Assembly (NCBI GenBank): GCA_965248805.1
Contig: CBDFKJ010000009.1
Coordinates: forward strand, 1,550,001-1,614,000
Origin: CBDFKJ01 sp965248805
Lineage (GTDB): Bacteria; Pseudomonadota; Alphaproteobacteria; UBA6615
Length of the DNA: 64,000 nt
Reading direction: 5' to 3'
The notes below the pieces were generated by a model. That model was not told where the DNA came from. It saw only the letters and a program-made list of their open reading frames with translations, and ran no database searches. Shown piece by piece: positions 34,046 to 43,932 of this stretch; the first letter of the stretch is position 1, and the number at the start of each line of letters is the position of its first letter. The translations under genes and the position numbers were made by a program.

Positions 34046-36716
34046 CCAATGGCCAAATCCAGGCACACCTACGCGATCCGCCTCACGGTAGGCGGCGGCG
34101 GCGAGGTCAAGGCCGAACTCATGGATGTCGGCCGGACCGGCGACAGGTCCCTAAAGAAGATCGAGACCGCCGGTGGCAAGGCATCGCTCGGGCTCTCCAG
34201 GCTGTCTGATCGCGCCCAATCCCTGGGCCGGCGCATGAAACTCCTTTACGGCGTGATCGCCGCCGCCGGGGCCGTCCGCGGTTTGCACGAGATGGTGAAA
34301 CTCTATGCCGACTTCGAGGCCGGGTTAATCGGCGTCGGTAAGACCGCAAACCTGTCAAAGACCGAACTGGCGTCCTTGGGCCAGGACATCGACGCCCTTT
34401 CCAAACGCATCCCGGTGGCTACCGACGAGCTGCTGGCCATCGCCCAGAGCGCCGGCCAGCTTGGGGTGAAGGGCGCCGGCAACATCCTCAAATTCACAGA
34501 GACCGTCGCCAAGCTCGGTACGGCGACGGACCTCAGCGGCAATGAGGCGGCCATTGCGCTCGCGCGCATTCTCAATATCACCGGCGAGGCCATGGGCAAG
34601 GTCGATGTGCTGGGATCCGTGATCGTCGCACTCGGCAACAACTTCGCGGCGACGGAAAGCCAGATCGCCGAGATGCCCACCGAGATCGCCCGCGGCGCCG
34701 CCGTCTTCGGGGTGGGTTCCGCCCAGGCCTCGGCATTGGCCGCGGCGATGGCCGCCGTCGGCGTCAAGTCGGAGGTGGCGGGCACATCGGTCGGACGGGT
34801 CATGCGCATGATGGACGCTGCCATCCGCGGCGGAGGGGAACATCTAGAGATACTCACGAAGATCACCGGCAGGACCGGCGAAGAGATCAAGAGGCTGTTC
34901 CAAAAGGATTCCACGGCGGCTTTTGTTTTGTTCATCGAAGGGCTGAAGCGCGTAGGCGACGCCGGCGGTTCGACGGTGGACGCCATGGCGGCATTGGGCC
35001 TGGCCGACCAGCGTCTGCTAAAAACCATCCCGGTGCTGGCGAACCGCGCCGACCTCCTCGCCCAGGCTCTCGATCTTGCCAACCGCGAGACCGCGAACGC
35101 CACCGCATTGAACGAGGAAGCAGCGAAAGCCTTCGAAAGCCTGAACAATCAAACGGAGTTGATGTGGAACAATGTAAAGTCCCTCGCCCGCGCCATCGGT
35201 GAAGACCTGGCGCCCGGCGTTGCCGCCGCGGTCAAGGAACTGGCTGGGCTCGCCAGCCAGGCCGGCGGCGCCTACGAACAACTCAAGCTCCTGGCCCAGG
35301 GGGATTACAACTTCGATTCCTTGAGCCTCGGAAGCACCCGGGCAATCGTCGAGGAACGCCGCGCCGAACTCCAGGAGATCGCCCGTGAACTGAGGGAACT
35401 CGGCGACATCGGCTTCCTGGACGATCCCATCGGCTGGGGCCGCAAGGTGGCGCTGGAACGCCAACTAGAGGAAAAAACGGCCGTCTATCGGCAATGGGCG
35501 GCAAAGCTCGCCTGGATGCAGAGGGATAAGGGAGGCAAGCCTGGCCCGGCGGTCGAATCCGGCGGCCCCTCTGGCTCCGTCGAAGTGGACATCAAGGCTG
35601 CCCAGGACCGCGCCAGGCAGGTCGCGCAAATTGAGAAGGACTTGCAGCGGCAACTGTTCACCCTGACCCACCAGGGGGCGGACCGCATCCGGGCCGAGTA
35701 TGAACGGCTGGCCAAGGACGTAATGGCGTTGTTGGCCCCGGACGGAAGCAACCAAGTCCAAGTGGACGCCCTGACGGACCAGGCGGCGGCCGTCCGTGAC
35801 GCCCAGCTGGCGCGATTGGCCGCCAAGGAACAGGAGGCCGATCGGATCACCGAGACCAACCGGAAGATCATTGAAGGGCTTCGAGCCGAGCATGACGCCC
35901 TGGCCATGACCGACAAGCAGAGGTTCGTCTCTCAGGCTTTGCGTAGGCTCTCGGCGGAAGCGACCAATGAGCAGGGCCGCCAGGTGCGGGAACTGGCCGG
36001 CGCCCTGTTCGATGAGCAACAAGCCATCGAGGCCCGCAACAAGGCCGAGCAGGAAGCCACCAAGCTCAAGGAGAAAGGCCGCGTCCTTACAGAAAACCTC
36101 CGTACCGCGGAGGAAGCCTACAAGGTCGAGCTCGCGGAGTTGAGCGAGCTTCTTCGTGCCGGCGCCATCGACCACGAGACCTATGCTCGGGCGACCGAGG
36201 AAGCATACGAGCGGATGCTGCGGGCGAGCCGGCAGTGGTCAGACGGAGTCCAGCGGGCGCTCCGGGACTATGGCCGGGAGGCCGGCGACGCGGCGCGGCA
36301 GTTCGAGGATGTCACGTCCAGCGCCCTGAAAGCCTCCGAGGACGCCTGGGTCATTGGGCCCGAACCGGCAAACTGTCGGTTGCGGACTTCTTCTCAACGC
36401 TTGAGGAAGCCGCGCTCCGGGCGGCCTATCGGCTTCTGATCTTCAAGCCCATGGAGAGCTTTCTCGAGGGGCTGATCGGGAGTTTCAGTTTCGACTTCTT
36501 CGGATCTTCGGGCGGAAGCACCTCCGCGCCTCCGGTCTTGAATGCACCGGCCTATGGGACTGGGGGTTACGCGGTGGCGCATACGGGTGGCGTCATTGGG
36601 GGCACCTCGTTGCCCATGCGCCAAGTGGCCCCCGCTATTTTTGATCATGCCTCCCGTTTCCACGGCGGCGGAATCGTGGCCGGTGAGGTGCCGGTCATCG
36701 CCAAGCAGGGCGAGGT

Positions 36717-38006
36717 GGAGACCTCCAACAACCGGGGGATTTGACGAAGATTTTGGTGTGCTGTCCGACTTTCGCTGAGATCGGCGGTGTTGACGTCCGC
36801 AACCATCCGCCGTTTCGTTCTCGGCGGAGGGTTTTGGCGCTATTCAGGCGGACTCATACCATGGCGGCCCTGCGCTCATGGAAGATCAGACGCTGGAAAT
36901 TGTAAGCCAGGTTGGCGAGGCCGATCTTGGCCTCCGCCCGCTTGAGCCCGATGGTACGGATGAAAAGGCCCATGCGATCCTTCTGCTGGGCGAAGACGTG
37001 CTCCACGTGCGCACGGACCGCTGACTTGCGGGCATTGGCCTGGGCGGTCGCCTTGGGCATGGCCCGGCCCGGCGGCTTCTTGCGGTGGATGTGGGAGACC
37101 CGACCCTTGCCGGCCAGCCACGCCTCGTTGGCCTTCGAGCGATAGGCGCTGTCAGCCCACACGCCGGCGGCCAGATTGTCGCCGGTGACGAGCTGACGCA
37201 ACATCTTGCCGTCATGGCGGGCGGCATCGGTCACAGCCGAGCTGCGGATGAAGCCGTAGGCCCGATCGATGACGACATGATTCTTGTAGCCGAACACCGG
37301 GATCGCGATGTCGGGCATGCGCCGTTGCGACCCGGCGGGGTTCTTGCGCCGCCCGGTCTTCACCGTCCACCGCGCATCCGTGTCCTTCTGCGCCGCCTTG
37401 GCTGGCTGATCGGGCCAGACCTCGGACGCGCTCTTGCCCGCCTTGATCGCCCGCTTCTCGTCATCGCTGTGGCGCTGCTTGGGCGCCGATACCAACGTCG
37501 CATCGACGATCTGCCCGCCCATCGCCAGATAGCCGCACCGGCGCAATTCGCCATCGAAGGCGGCAAACAGCTTATCCATCGCCCCGGCCCGGACCAGACG
37601 CTCGCGAAAGGTCCATATGGTGTTGCGGTCCGGCGTCGGCGCTCCGAGATCGAAGCCTAGGAAGCGAAGCCAGCTCAAGCGATCGCGGATCAGAAACTCC
37701 ATCCGCTCGTCACTCACCGTGTGCCGCGCGGCCAGGATCAGAACCTTGAGCATCGCCACCGCATCGTAGGCCGGGCGGCCACCTTTCGACCCGTCCGAAT
37801 AGCCCAGCGCCGCCTCAAGCGGCGCGCGGAAAATCTTGAAGTCGACGACCTTTGCCAGCACCTCCAACGGATCACCCGTCGCCGAAAGCTTTCGAAGATG
37901 ATCCGGTAAGCCGAACAGACCAGCCTGCCTCATCAATACCTCCTCAAACCGAACCGCCGTAGAGAATCACAACGAGGCAAAATTCACGAGGTAAATGGAG
38001 GCGTCC
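36717..38006 (-). mobile_element. IS5-family insertion sequence, copy B (1290 bp)
   Basis: The ends GGAGACCTCC at 36717 and GGAGGCGTCC ending at 38006 are the same terminal repeats as copy A, in reverse orientation. The target duplication is AGGT (36713-36716 and 38007-38010). The insertion is near the 3' end of the module B tape measure. Confidence 0.93.
36854..37933 (-). CDS. IS5 family transposase (copy B)
   Basis: It is the same 359-residue enzyme as copy A, with only one or two residue-level or shadow-frame differences seen (for example a CGCAC instead of CGCAT codon neighbourhood near 37010). The DDE residues are intact. The start is ATG 37933 after AGGAGG. Confidence 0.95.
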   Translation of the reverse strand: MRQAGLFGLPDHLRKLSATGDPLEVLAKVVDFKIFRAPLEAALGYSDGSKGGRPAYDAVAMLKVLILAARHTVSDERMEFLIRDRLSWLRFLGFDLGAPTPDRNTIWTFRERLVRAGAMDKLFAAFDGELRRCGYLAMGGQIVDATLVSAPKQRHSDDEKRAIKAGKSASEVWPDQPAKAAQKDTDARWTVKTGRRKNPAGSQRRMPDIAIPVFGYKNHVVIDRAYGFIRSSAVTDAARHDGKMLRQLVTGDNLAAGVWADSAYRSKANEAWLAGKGRVSHIHRKKPPGRAMPKATAQANARKSAVRAHVEHVFAQQKDRMGLFIRTIGLKRAEAKIGLANLAYNFQRLIFHERRAAMV

Positions 38007-38241
38007 AGGTGATCGGCTGGCCCGAACAGATGCGCCGTGCTTTCGGGTCCGAGGTCGTGGTGCAGGTGATCGATCAACGGACCAGCGGCGCCCGGCCGGA
38101 AGTTTCTAGCGAACGCGGCCCCGATGGCCGGCGGATCGTCCGCGTCCTTATCCGCGACGAGGTCAACCGCGGCATTGCCCAAGGAGCGTTCGACCAGACC
38201 TTGAGCGGCGCGTTCGGGATCAACCGGCGGGGTGTGCCGAG

Positions 38242-38601
38242 ATGACCAACGCTGTTTGGCCGGCGTCTCTGCCGCAGGAGCCGTTGGCGCAAGGGTTCAG
38301 CGAGCAAGCGCCTTCCACGGTGATCCGCTCGCAGATGGAGGCGGGCCCGCCCAAGGTGCGCCGGCGGTTCACGGCGGGCGTCCGGAACATCGAGTGCCAG
38401 TTTCGGCTGACGACAGCGCAAGTTGCCACCCTGGACTCGTTCTTCGATTCGACCGTCGCCGGCGGCGCGTTGTCCTTCGACTGGAAGCACCCGCGCGGCG
38501 GCACGGCCGTGGCCTTCCGGTTCGTCGAGCCGCCCAGCTACACGCCCGTCGCACGGGGCACACTGTGGCAAGCGTCCATGCGTTTGGAGATCTTGCCATG
38601 A
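38242..38601 (+). CDS. Distal-tail-type protein (module B)
   Basis: This 119-residue protein starts at ATG 38242, overlapping the tape-measure stop (ATGA). Sequence features are SQMEAGPPKVRRRFTAGVRN near residue 32 and a WQASMRLEILP end. The same pattern occurs in the module C gene at 49662 (TEMEAGPARQRRRFTNVPSR). It is inferred to be the distal tail or tail-tip protein that follows the tape measure in siphophages. Confidence 0.68.
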   Translation: MTNAVWPASLPQEPLAQGFSEQAPSTVIRSQMEAGPPKVRRRFTAGVRNIECQFRLTTAQVATLDSFFDSTVAGGALSFDWKHPRGGTAVAFRFVEPPSYTPVARGTLWQASMRLEILP

Positions 38602-39071
38602 GCCGAACGTTGTCCCTGGCCGCCCGCCAGGCGGTGAACGCGCAGGAGACCGACGAGATATTCCTGCTGCTGCTGACCCTCGACCACGAGGACCTCGCCG
38701 AGCCGATCCGGGTGGTGAACAACACCGAGGACGTGACGAGCCGCGGCGATACTTACATCGCCTATCCTTTCGAGATTGCGCTTCCAGACGAAGACCCGGA
38801 AAGCGTCGCCCGTGTCACGCTCCGCATCGACAATGTGGACCGGGAGATCGTCAAAAGTTTGCGGGGCATTTCCTCGCCGCTGCTGGTCGGGCTCGAAGTG
38901 GTGATGGCCGCTTCGCCCGATACCGTGGAAGCGGGGCCGTTCAACATGACCCTGGTGTCCGCCGAGTACGATGCGCTTACCGTCACCGGCGAGCTCGCCT
39001 TCGAGGACGTGCTCAACGAGCCGTTTCCGGGACACTCCTACGTGCCGAGTGAGTATCCGGGCCTCTTCTGA
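38598..39071 (+). CDS. DUF1833 tail protein (module B)
   Basis: The 157-residue protein matches DUF1833. Matching segments are ETDEIFLLLLTLDHEDLAEP near residue 17, VARVTLRIDNVDREIVKSLR near 70 and FPGHSYVPSEYPGLF at the end. DUF1833 proteins sit in tail-tip clusters between the distal tail protein and NlpC/P60. It starts at ATG 38598, overlapping the previous stop. The module C counterpart at 50887 is longer. Confidence 0.82.
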   Translation: MSRTLSLAARQAVNAQETDEIFLLLLTLDHEDLAEPIRVVNNTEDVTSRGDTYIAYPFEIALPDEDPESVARVTLRIDNVDREIVKSLRGISSPLLVGLEVVMAASPDTVEAGPFNMTLVSAEYDALTVTGELAFEDVLNEPFPGHSYVPSEYPGLF

Positions 39072-39127
39072 TGATTCCGGACTGGGTGAACTCCTATATC
39101 GGCCTGCCGTTCAGGGAGCACGGGTGA
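39071..39127 (+). pseudogene. NlpC/P60 tail peptidase, 18-codon stub
   Basis: ATG 39071, overlapping the DUF1833 stop, begins MIPDWVNSYIGLPFREHG and then hits a stop. The opening resembles the NlpC/P60 gene at 51514, which is 134 residues. The catalytic Cys-His part and the whole tail-tip protein J/TipJ gene that should follow are absent. The holin-like gene begins 46 nt later, so a deletion of about 3 kb removed the tail-tip genes from module B. Confidence 0.6.
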
Positions 39128-39312
39128 TTGCCGGTCTCGTCATCAAGCTGAAGCTGTTCGGGGGAGGTCACTGATGCTTACGTTGCTTGGCAGCCTGCTG
39201 GGATTTGTCACCAGCGCGTTTCCCGATCTGCTCGGCCTGTTCCGGGAGCGGGAGGACCGCAAGCACGAGCTCGCGATCCTCGACCGCCAGATGGAGCAGA
39301 TGAAGCTCGGTC

Positions 39313-40414
39313 CGTCCCTATCCGCTTGACGCATACACGCGCACTAGGGATAGGTTGTGTGCGTACAACGGATAGTGGGTCATGGACGTTCTCGACCGCA
39401 CCGACCTGCCCTTCCCGCAATCCCTCCCCGAGTTTCAGCGACTTTTCTCCGACGATGCGGCGTGCGCCGCCTACCTGGAAAGGGCTCGCTGGGGTGACGG
39501 GTTCGCCTGCCCGCGCTGCGGCGTCGTGGGTGAACCTTTCCGCATCGCCACGCGGCCTGGCGTCCTGACCTGTCGCGCTTGCCGCCGCCAGACGGGATTG
39601 ACCGTCGGCACGGTCATGGAGCGCAGCCACACGCCTTTGAGCACGTGGTTTTGGGCCGCCTATCTGGTCGCCAGCCAGACGCCGGGCATGTCGGCGGTGC
39701 AGTTTCAGCGGCAGCTTGGGCTGACGCGGTACGAAACCGCCTTCGGCATCCTGCATAAGCTCCGCGCGGGTATGGTGCGGCCCGATCAGGATCGGATCGG
39801 TGCCAGGGCAGGAGAGCATGTCGAGGTGGACGAAACCTATGTTGGAGGCCGGATGCGTGGTGAAGGCCGAGGCGTTCACCACAAGACGCTGGTGGCTGCT
39901 GCCGTCGAAGTCAGCCACAGGGAGCCCGGCACCGCGCAGGACAAGCGGAAGGATGGCCGCTACGCCGGGCGCGTGCGGCTGTCCGTCGCTGCCGACCGCA
40001 GCGCCGATTCGCTATGTGGCTTCGTCGAGAACGCCGTTATGCCGGGGTCGCTGATCGTCACCGACGATTGGAGTGGCTATGGCAGCTTGCGGACACGCGG
40101 CTATGATCACCACGCCATTGCCGAATGCGGCGACCCCGAGGTGGCCGAAGAGTTCATGCCGATCATCCACCTCGTCTTCAGCAACCTGAAGAATTGGCTC
40201 AGTGGCATCCACCATGGCGTGAGCGCAAAGCATCTACAAGCCTACCTCAATGAGTTCACGTTCCGCTTCAACAGGCGGTTTTACCCGTTCAACGCCTTCC
40301 GCTCATTGCTCGGAATCGCAGGAGAGGCCGAGGCTCCAACCTACGCCGAGCTATATTCCGGCGAGTGGAAGCATCCTACATGTAGTGGGTGTACGAATTA
40401 ACCGGATAGGCACG
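39313..40414 (+). mobile_element. IS1595-family insertion sequence
   Basis: The element has inverted ends, CGTCCCTATCCGCTTGAC at 39313 and the complement of CGTGCCTATCCGGTTAATTC at 40414. A perfect 8-bp target duplication GCTCGGTC flanks it (39305-39312 and 40415-40422). It is 1102 bp with a single transposase gene. Confidence 0.92.
39382..40401 (+). CDS. IS1595 family transposase
   Basis: The 339-residue protein has the N-terminal zinc ribbon of this family (FACPRCGVVGEPFRI and LTCRACRRQTGLTVG) and then the ISXO2-type DDE domain. Catalytic residues are in HVEVDETYVGGRM near residue 150, SLIVTDDWSGYG near 222 and the later FSNLKNWLSGIHHGVS region. It starts at ATG 39382. The gene is intact. 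Confidence 0.93.
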   Translation: MDVLDRTDLPFPQSLPEFQRLFSDDAACAAYLERARWGDGFACPRCGVVGEPFRIATRPGVLTCRACRRQTGLTVGTVMERSHTPLSTWFWAAYLVASQTPGMSAVQFQRQLGLTRYETAFGILHKLRAGMVRPDQDRIGARAGEHVEVDETYVGGRMRGEGRGVHHKTLVAAAVEVSHREPGTAQDKRKDGRYAGRVRLSVAADRSADSLCGFVENAVMPGSLIVTDDWSGYGSLRTRGYDHHAIAECGDPEVAEEFMPIIHLVFSNLKNWLSGIHHGVSAKHLQAYLNEFTFRFNRRFYPFNAFRSLLGIAGEAEAPTYAELYSGEWKHPTCSGCTN

Positions 40415-40746
40415 GCTCGGTCATCGGCAGCGGCTGGAGGAGATCGAGGTCCAGGCGGACATCGCGGAGAGCAAGGCGCTCTATAAACACGACCGCCCTG
40501 TCGGAGTGGCGTGGGTCGATGCTCTGCGCGCTTCGGTTCGTCCGATCATCACCTACGCCTTCTTCCTGCTGTTCGCGAGCGTGAAGGGATCGGCGCTTTA
40601 CGTGCTGATCGTCGTCGAGGGGATTCTCCTCGCCGAGGCCTTGCCGCGTATCTGGGACCCGGAAACCCAGGCGCTGTTCGCCGCCGCCATGAGCTTCTGG
40701 TTCGGCCAGCGGGCGCTCAGCAAGCTGCGCCAAGGGCGATGACACC

Positions 40747-41187
40747 ATGCGCCGCGTTACCCAGGATGGGCTGGATCTGATCAAGGGATTCGAGGGGTTC
40801 AGCCCGAATGTCTACACCTGCCCGGCCGGCTGGCCGACGATCGGTTATGGCCATGTCGTGCAGGATCACGAGCGCGAACGCTACGAGGACGGCATTGGTG
40901 AGGAGGCCGGAGAGGCGCTTCTCCGAAACGATGTCGAGAAATCGGAACGTGCCGTTCTTAGGTTAATCCGGGTGGCCCTCGACGACGGCCAGTTCGATGG
41001 GCTCGTTTCGTTCACATTCAATCTTGGATCGGGCGCGCTACAGCGCTCGACTCTGCGGCGGAAGGTCAACCGCGAGGAGCACGAAACCGTGCCGGCGGAG
41101 TTTCGGCGGTGGGTTTGGGCCGGTGGTCGGAAGTTGAAGGGGCTCATGCGGCGACGCGAGGTCGAGGCCCAGATTTATACCAGCTAA
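40747..41187 (+). CDS. Phage lysozyme, GH24 family (module B)
   Basis: The 146-residue endolysin has the catalytic Glu in LIKGFEGFSPNVY near residue 15, PTIGYGHV near 37 and the FTFNLGSGALQRSTLRRKVN core near 95. It ends in a basic RRWVWAGGRKLKGL tail. It would cut peptidoglycan glycan strands for host lysis once a holin opens the membrane. It starts at ATG 40747, 4 nt after the holin. Its stop overlaps the 3' end of the unrelated nuclease gene, so the phage right end after it is lost. Confidence 0.92.
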   Translation: MRRVTQDGLDLIKGFEGFSPNVYTCPAGWPTIGYGHVVQDHERERYEDGIGEEAGEALLRNDVEKSERAVLRLIRVALDDGQFDGLVSFTFNLGSGALQRSTLRRKVNREEHETVPAEFRRWVWAGGRKLKGLMRRREVEAQIYTS

Positions 41188-42668
41188 AGAGCCCGGATGC
41201 CGTCGAGCACCACGCGCGTCGCGACGCAGTCGTCCTCGTTATAATCGAGAATCCGCTGTTTGACCGCGGTATCTCCAGTCTGTATCCAGCGGTCGAACCA
41301 TTCGATCGAGGCCGCACCCGAGGGGTGCGTGTCCCGCCAGTTGAAGCCCAAGAACTTGGCGAGTGTCTTGATCGAGTGGTCACGGGTCGGCCACTCGGTC
41401 GCCTTCTTCACGACGTCGTAGTAGAGATCGACCGACTGGCTTGGATGGAATAGATCCTCGATGTCGTCGGCGGCGCAGATCGATGGGTAGCTCGATTGCA
41501 GCTTTCGCCAAATCGTGCGCTCGTACTTTGAGTAGTAGTAGACGACGCAGGGCTGATGATCGCCAATGTACCGCCACGCCTCGGCGAGGGCCCGCTCTTC
41601 CTCGTCGCCGCTGACCTGGTCCGCGAAGAAGGCGACGTATCGCTCGGTCGAATTATCGCCGCCGAGGCGCTCGACGAAACCGTGCAGGTAACAGATGTCG
41701 CGCATCGGATCGACCTCGATATCGAAGAATAGCTCTGTCTCAGAGTGGGGCAGGCTGATCGGCGCTGTCAGGTAGGGGCCGGCACCTTTCGTCTTGTTGA
41801 GCTTGGCGCGGTCGTGGAACTTCCGGAGCATGTCGGGGCCGACGCCCCTGAATATCGTCTTCTTCCCCGAGATAAATCCATCGACGTTTGCTGTCGCCAA
41901 GTCGGACACGGTCGGGATTCGGTCGACCATCGTATCGCGCCTGGTCCGGCCGAGCTCAGGTAGGAGCGTCAAGTCGTCTGAATTTTCGAGATCCGACAGG
42001 CAAGCTGTGTACCAATGGCAGAGCTTGCAGGCTCCGCAGTAGGCCGGATAGGTCTTTTCGGTCCGCGCGACGATGCGTTGCGCTCGGGCCAGCGCGTCCT
42101 GATAGATCTCCCATATGGTCCACGGGTTCCGCTTGCCCTGGGGCTCCTCAAGGTCGTAAGTGACCTCTTCCCCGTGGATGTCCCACACGAACGGGCGCTT
42201 TGAGCCGGCCAATCCACGGCGCTCCAGGATGTCCGTGTATAGGGCGAGCTGCACCCCGTAGTGTTCCTTCAGCTTGGCGTCGTCGCCGTCGCCATATTCC
42301 CCTGATCCGGACTTGATGTCCCCCGCCACGTAGCCATCCCCCTCCCGTCGTAGCAGGTCGGGATCTCCCAGAAGATCATCCGCGGTGATGCGGGCGCTGT
42401 AAATCAGCGGCTCGCCGCGCTGCATGGCCTCGAAGGTTTGTCGCTCCTTCTCGTCGCCGGCATACCGCGATAGATCGAGAAGGGGCAGTTCCAGGCCGTC
42501 TATCACCTGGTGCTCGAACGCCGTGCCCTTTTCCCAGAGAAGCTGGACGAAGGCGTTGATTTCATCGCGCTTCGCGCAATCGCCGAATAGATCCATCGCC
42601 GGTCGGTGTGTGCATTGGACCAGGTCGTAGAGCATGGCGGCTGTGACCGGTGCTGGCATTTCATCCAT
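41184..42668 (-). CDS. TM0106-type RecB-like nuclease with RNase H-like domain
   Basis: This 494-residue protein joins an N-terminal PD-(D/E)XK nuclease (VAGDIKSGSGEY near residue 115) to a four-cysteine cluster (YCGACKLCHWYTAC near 212), as in Cas4 and RecB-type Fe-S nucleases. The C-terminal domain is RNase H/exonuclease-like, with LFFDIEVDP near 315 and YNEDDCVATRVVLD near the end. It starts at ATG 42668, 16 nt after the BrxL-like gene, so they were probably one operon. RecB-like proteins of this type accompany several defence loci. Substrate unknown. The gene looks intact. Confidence 0.8.
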   Translation of the reverse strand: MDEMPAPVTAAMLYDLVQCTHRPAMDLFGDCAKRDEINAFVQLLWEKGTAFEHQVIDGLELPLLDLSRYAGDEKERQTFEAMQRGEPLIYSARITADDLLGDPDLLRREGDGYVAGDIKSGSGEYGDGDDAKLKEHYGVQLALYTDILERRGLAGSKRPFVWDIHGEEVTYDLEEPQGKRNPWTIWEIYQDALARAQRIVARTEKTYPAYCGACKLCHWYTACLSDLENSDDLTLLPELGRTRRDTMVDRIPTVSDLATANVDGFISGKKTIFRGVGPDMLRKFHDRAKLNKTKGAGPYLTAPISLPHSETELFFDIEVDPMRDICYLHGFVERLGGDNSTERYVAFFADQVSGDEEERALAEAWRYIGDHQPCVVYYYSKYERTIWRKLQSSYPSICAADDIEDLFHPSQSVDLYYDVVKKATEWPTRDHSIKTLAKFLGFNWRDTHPSGAASIEWFDRWIQTGDTAVKQRILDYNEDDCVATRVVLDGIRAL

Positions 42669-42684
42669 CCGCTGAAGATACGGA

Positions 42685-43932
42685 TTACTCCATCAGCGCT
42701 TTGAACACGCCGTCAGGACCATCTTTGTAGAACTCTATATTGACCTTCGTCCAAAGCTCGTCAGGCAAATCATTGAGCTGTCGGCGCGCAGACACCGGCA
42801 TCAAAAGCGTCTGCGCTTGTTTGTCGATCGCCAGTTCCGCAATCCGCACAGCGTTTGGGATCATCTCGATCGAACCGCCGAGGTTCAGTGCGCCGGCTAC
42901 GATCGTGCCTCCGCGCGTGTTTCGGCCCAAAAGGGCACCGCAGAAAGCAATAATGACTGGAACCCCCAGACCCTCGCCGGTCTTATCGGCGTCCATGGGG
43001 CGCATCTGGACTGAGAACTCGTCTTCGCGCGGGTTTCGGTCACCGACCAGTTCCTTTGCGCGTGTATAGAGATTCTGTTCGCCGACCCTTACGCTCTCCC
43101 GGAAAGGAGGCGGCGTCAGCTGGTTCAAGACTTTCACACCGCTGCCGGGTCCGCAAGTGACTTCGATCCGGTAGAGACCAGGGCCGGTTTCCGCAGAACC
43201 GAGGCTGACACCCCAGACTTGCCCGGGGGGAAGAGGATCGCTGTCGATTGCCTCATCGCTGTGAAGCTCCGGTGTCGCCACGAACTGCTCGACGCCCTCT
43301 GGACCGAGGGTGTAGCTGAAATGGGTGTTCCGGAACTCGCTCTTGAATACCCGCTTCTGCTGTTCCTTGACGCGCCGTCGCGCTTCGAGCGCCAACCGCA
43401 CAGTCCATTCAAGGTCTTCGTCGGAGATTGGCATTTCTGGGTCGGGAAACAGCAACTTGATCAAACCGCTGACGGTTTTGTTCACCGCTTCGATATCGCG
43501 TCCGCTCAGTGCTCCGCCCAGGTGAACTCTGCCCTGCATCACAGAGACCCGATTTCCGTTGCGCAGCCGGCTCCAACATTCGCTGAGGAAGTCGCTGACC
43601 AAGCCGAAGTGGTCGGTCAGGTGTTCGTCGGGGTTGAGTTTCGGATAGTCCCACCCGGGCGCATAGGCATGTAGCCGGTCCATGAATGCGGTGTCGTCCC
43701 GCATCTCGGGAGGCAGAGGGCTCAGGAGATGCCCTATCCGCTGTTGCTGGTCCACGTCGACGTCGAGGTTGCCGACCATTACAAGGCTGCCCTCGGCGCG
43801 GATGTTCTCCTTGCCGCGGCTGAACTGGCCAGAGGCCATGTAGCCCTTCATGATATTCACGCCATCTTTCTGATCGAAGGAGATGCCCGAGACCTCGTCA
43901 AAGCAGACAATGTCGTACTGGCAAATCAGGCT
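42685..43932 (-). pseudogene. BrxL-like Lon/AAA+ protein, 5'-truncated
   Basis: About 415 residues, from QYDIVCFDEVSGISFDQKDG through KGYMASGQFSRGKENIRAEG and LPPEMRDDTAFMDRLHAY to a C-terminal Lon-protease-like domain (ALLGRNTRGGTIVAGALNLG), match BREX BrxL. The sequence enters at Walker B, so the Walker A and the N-terminal DNA-binding part are missing. BrxL is the DNA-binding AAA+ ring of type I BREX phage defence. Upstream of about 43930 the frame is out of register with an unrelated fragment. Without Walker A it should not bind ATP. Confidence 0.78.

Larger units (their letters stand above)
34049..38245 (+). pseudogene. Tape-measure protein (module B), frameshifted and cut by IS5 copy B
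   Basis: The gene starts at ATG 34049. The N-terminal third holds a TP901-type tape-measure core (KTANLSKTELASLGQDIDAL and the TATDLSGNEAAIALARIL stretch near residue 155). Then come a long coiled coil and the lambda-type end (TGKLSVADFFSTLEEAALRA). One base is missing near 36355, between VIxWARTG codons. IS5 copy B sits at 36717-38006. After it the frame resumes IGWPEQMRRAFGSEVVVQVI to the stop at 38245. Intact, it would be about 968 residues. It sets tail length. Confidence 0.8.
39174..40742 (+). pseudogene. Holin-like gene interrupted by IS1595
   Basis: The first 46 codons (39174-39312, MLTLLGSLLGFVTSAFPDLL to MEQMKLG) and the end (40423-40742, RQRLEEIEVQADIAES to LSKLRQGR) join into one 152-residue frame when the IS and one GCTCGGTC copy are removed. 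The intact homologue is at 54719 (154 residues): an N-terminal hydrophobic helix, a charged helix and two C-terminal transmembrane helices. It lies just before lysozyme, consistent with a holin. Confidence 0.75.

Noticed and set aside
39326..39568. Small frame at the IS1595 left end as an accessory gene
   Set aside because: It overlaps the transposase start in another frame and has no ribosome site or pattern.
43219..43674. Plus-strand frame opposite the BrxL-like gene
   Set aside because: It is an antisense shadow; the minus strand carries the conserved protein.
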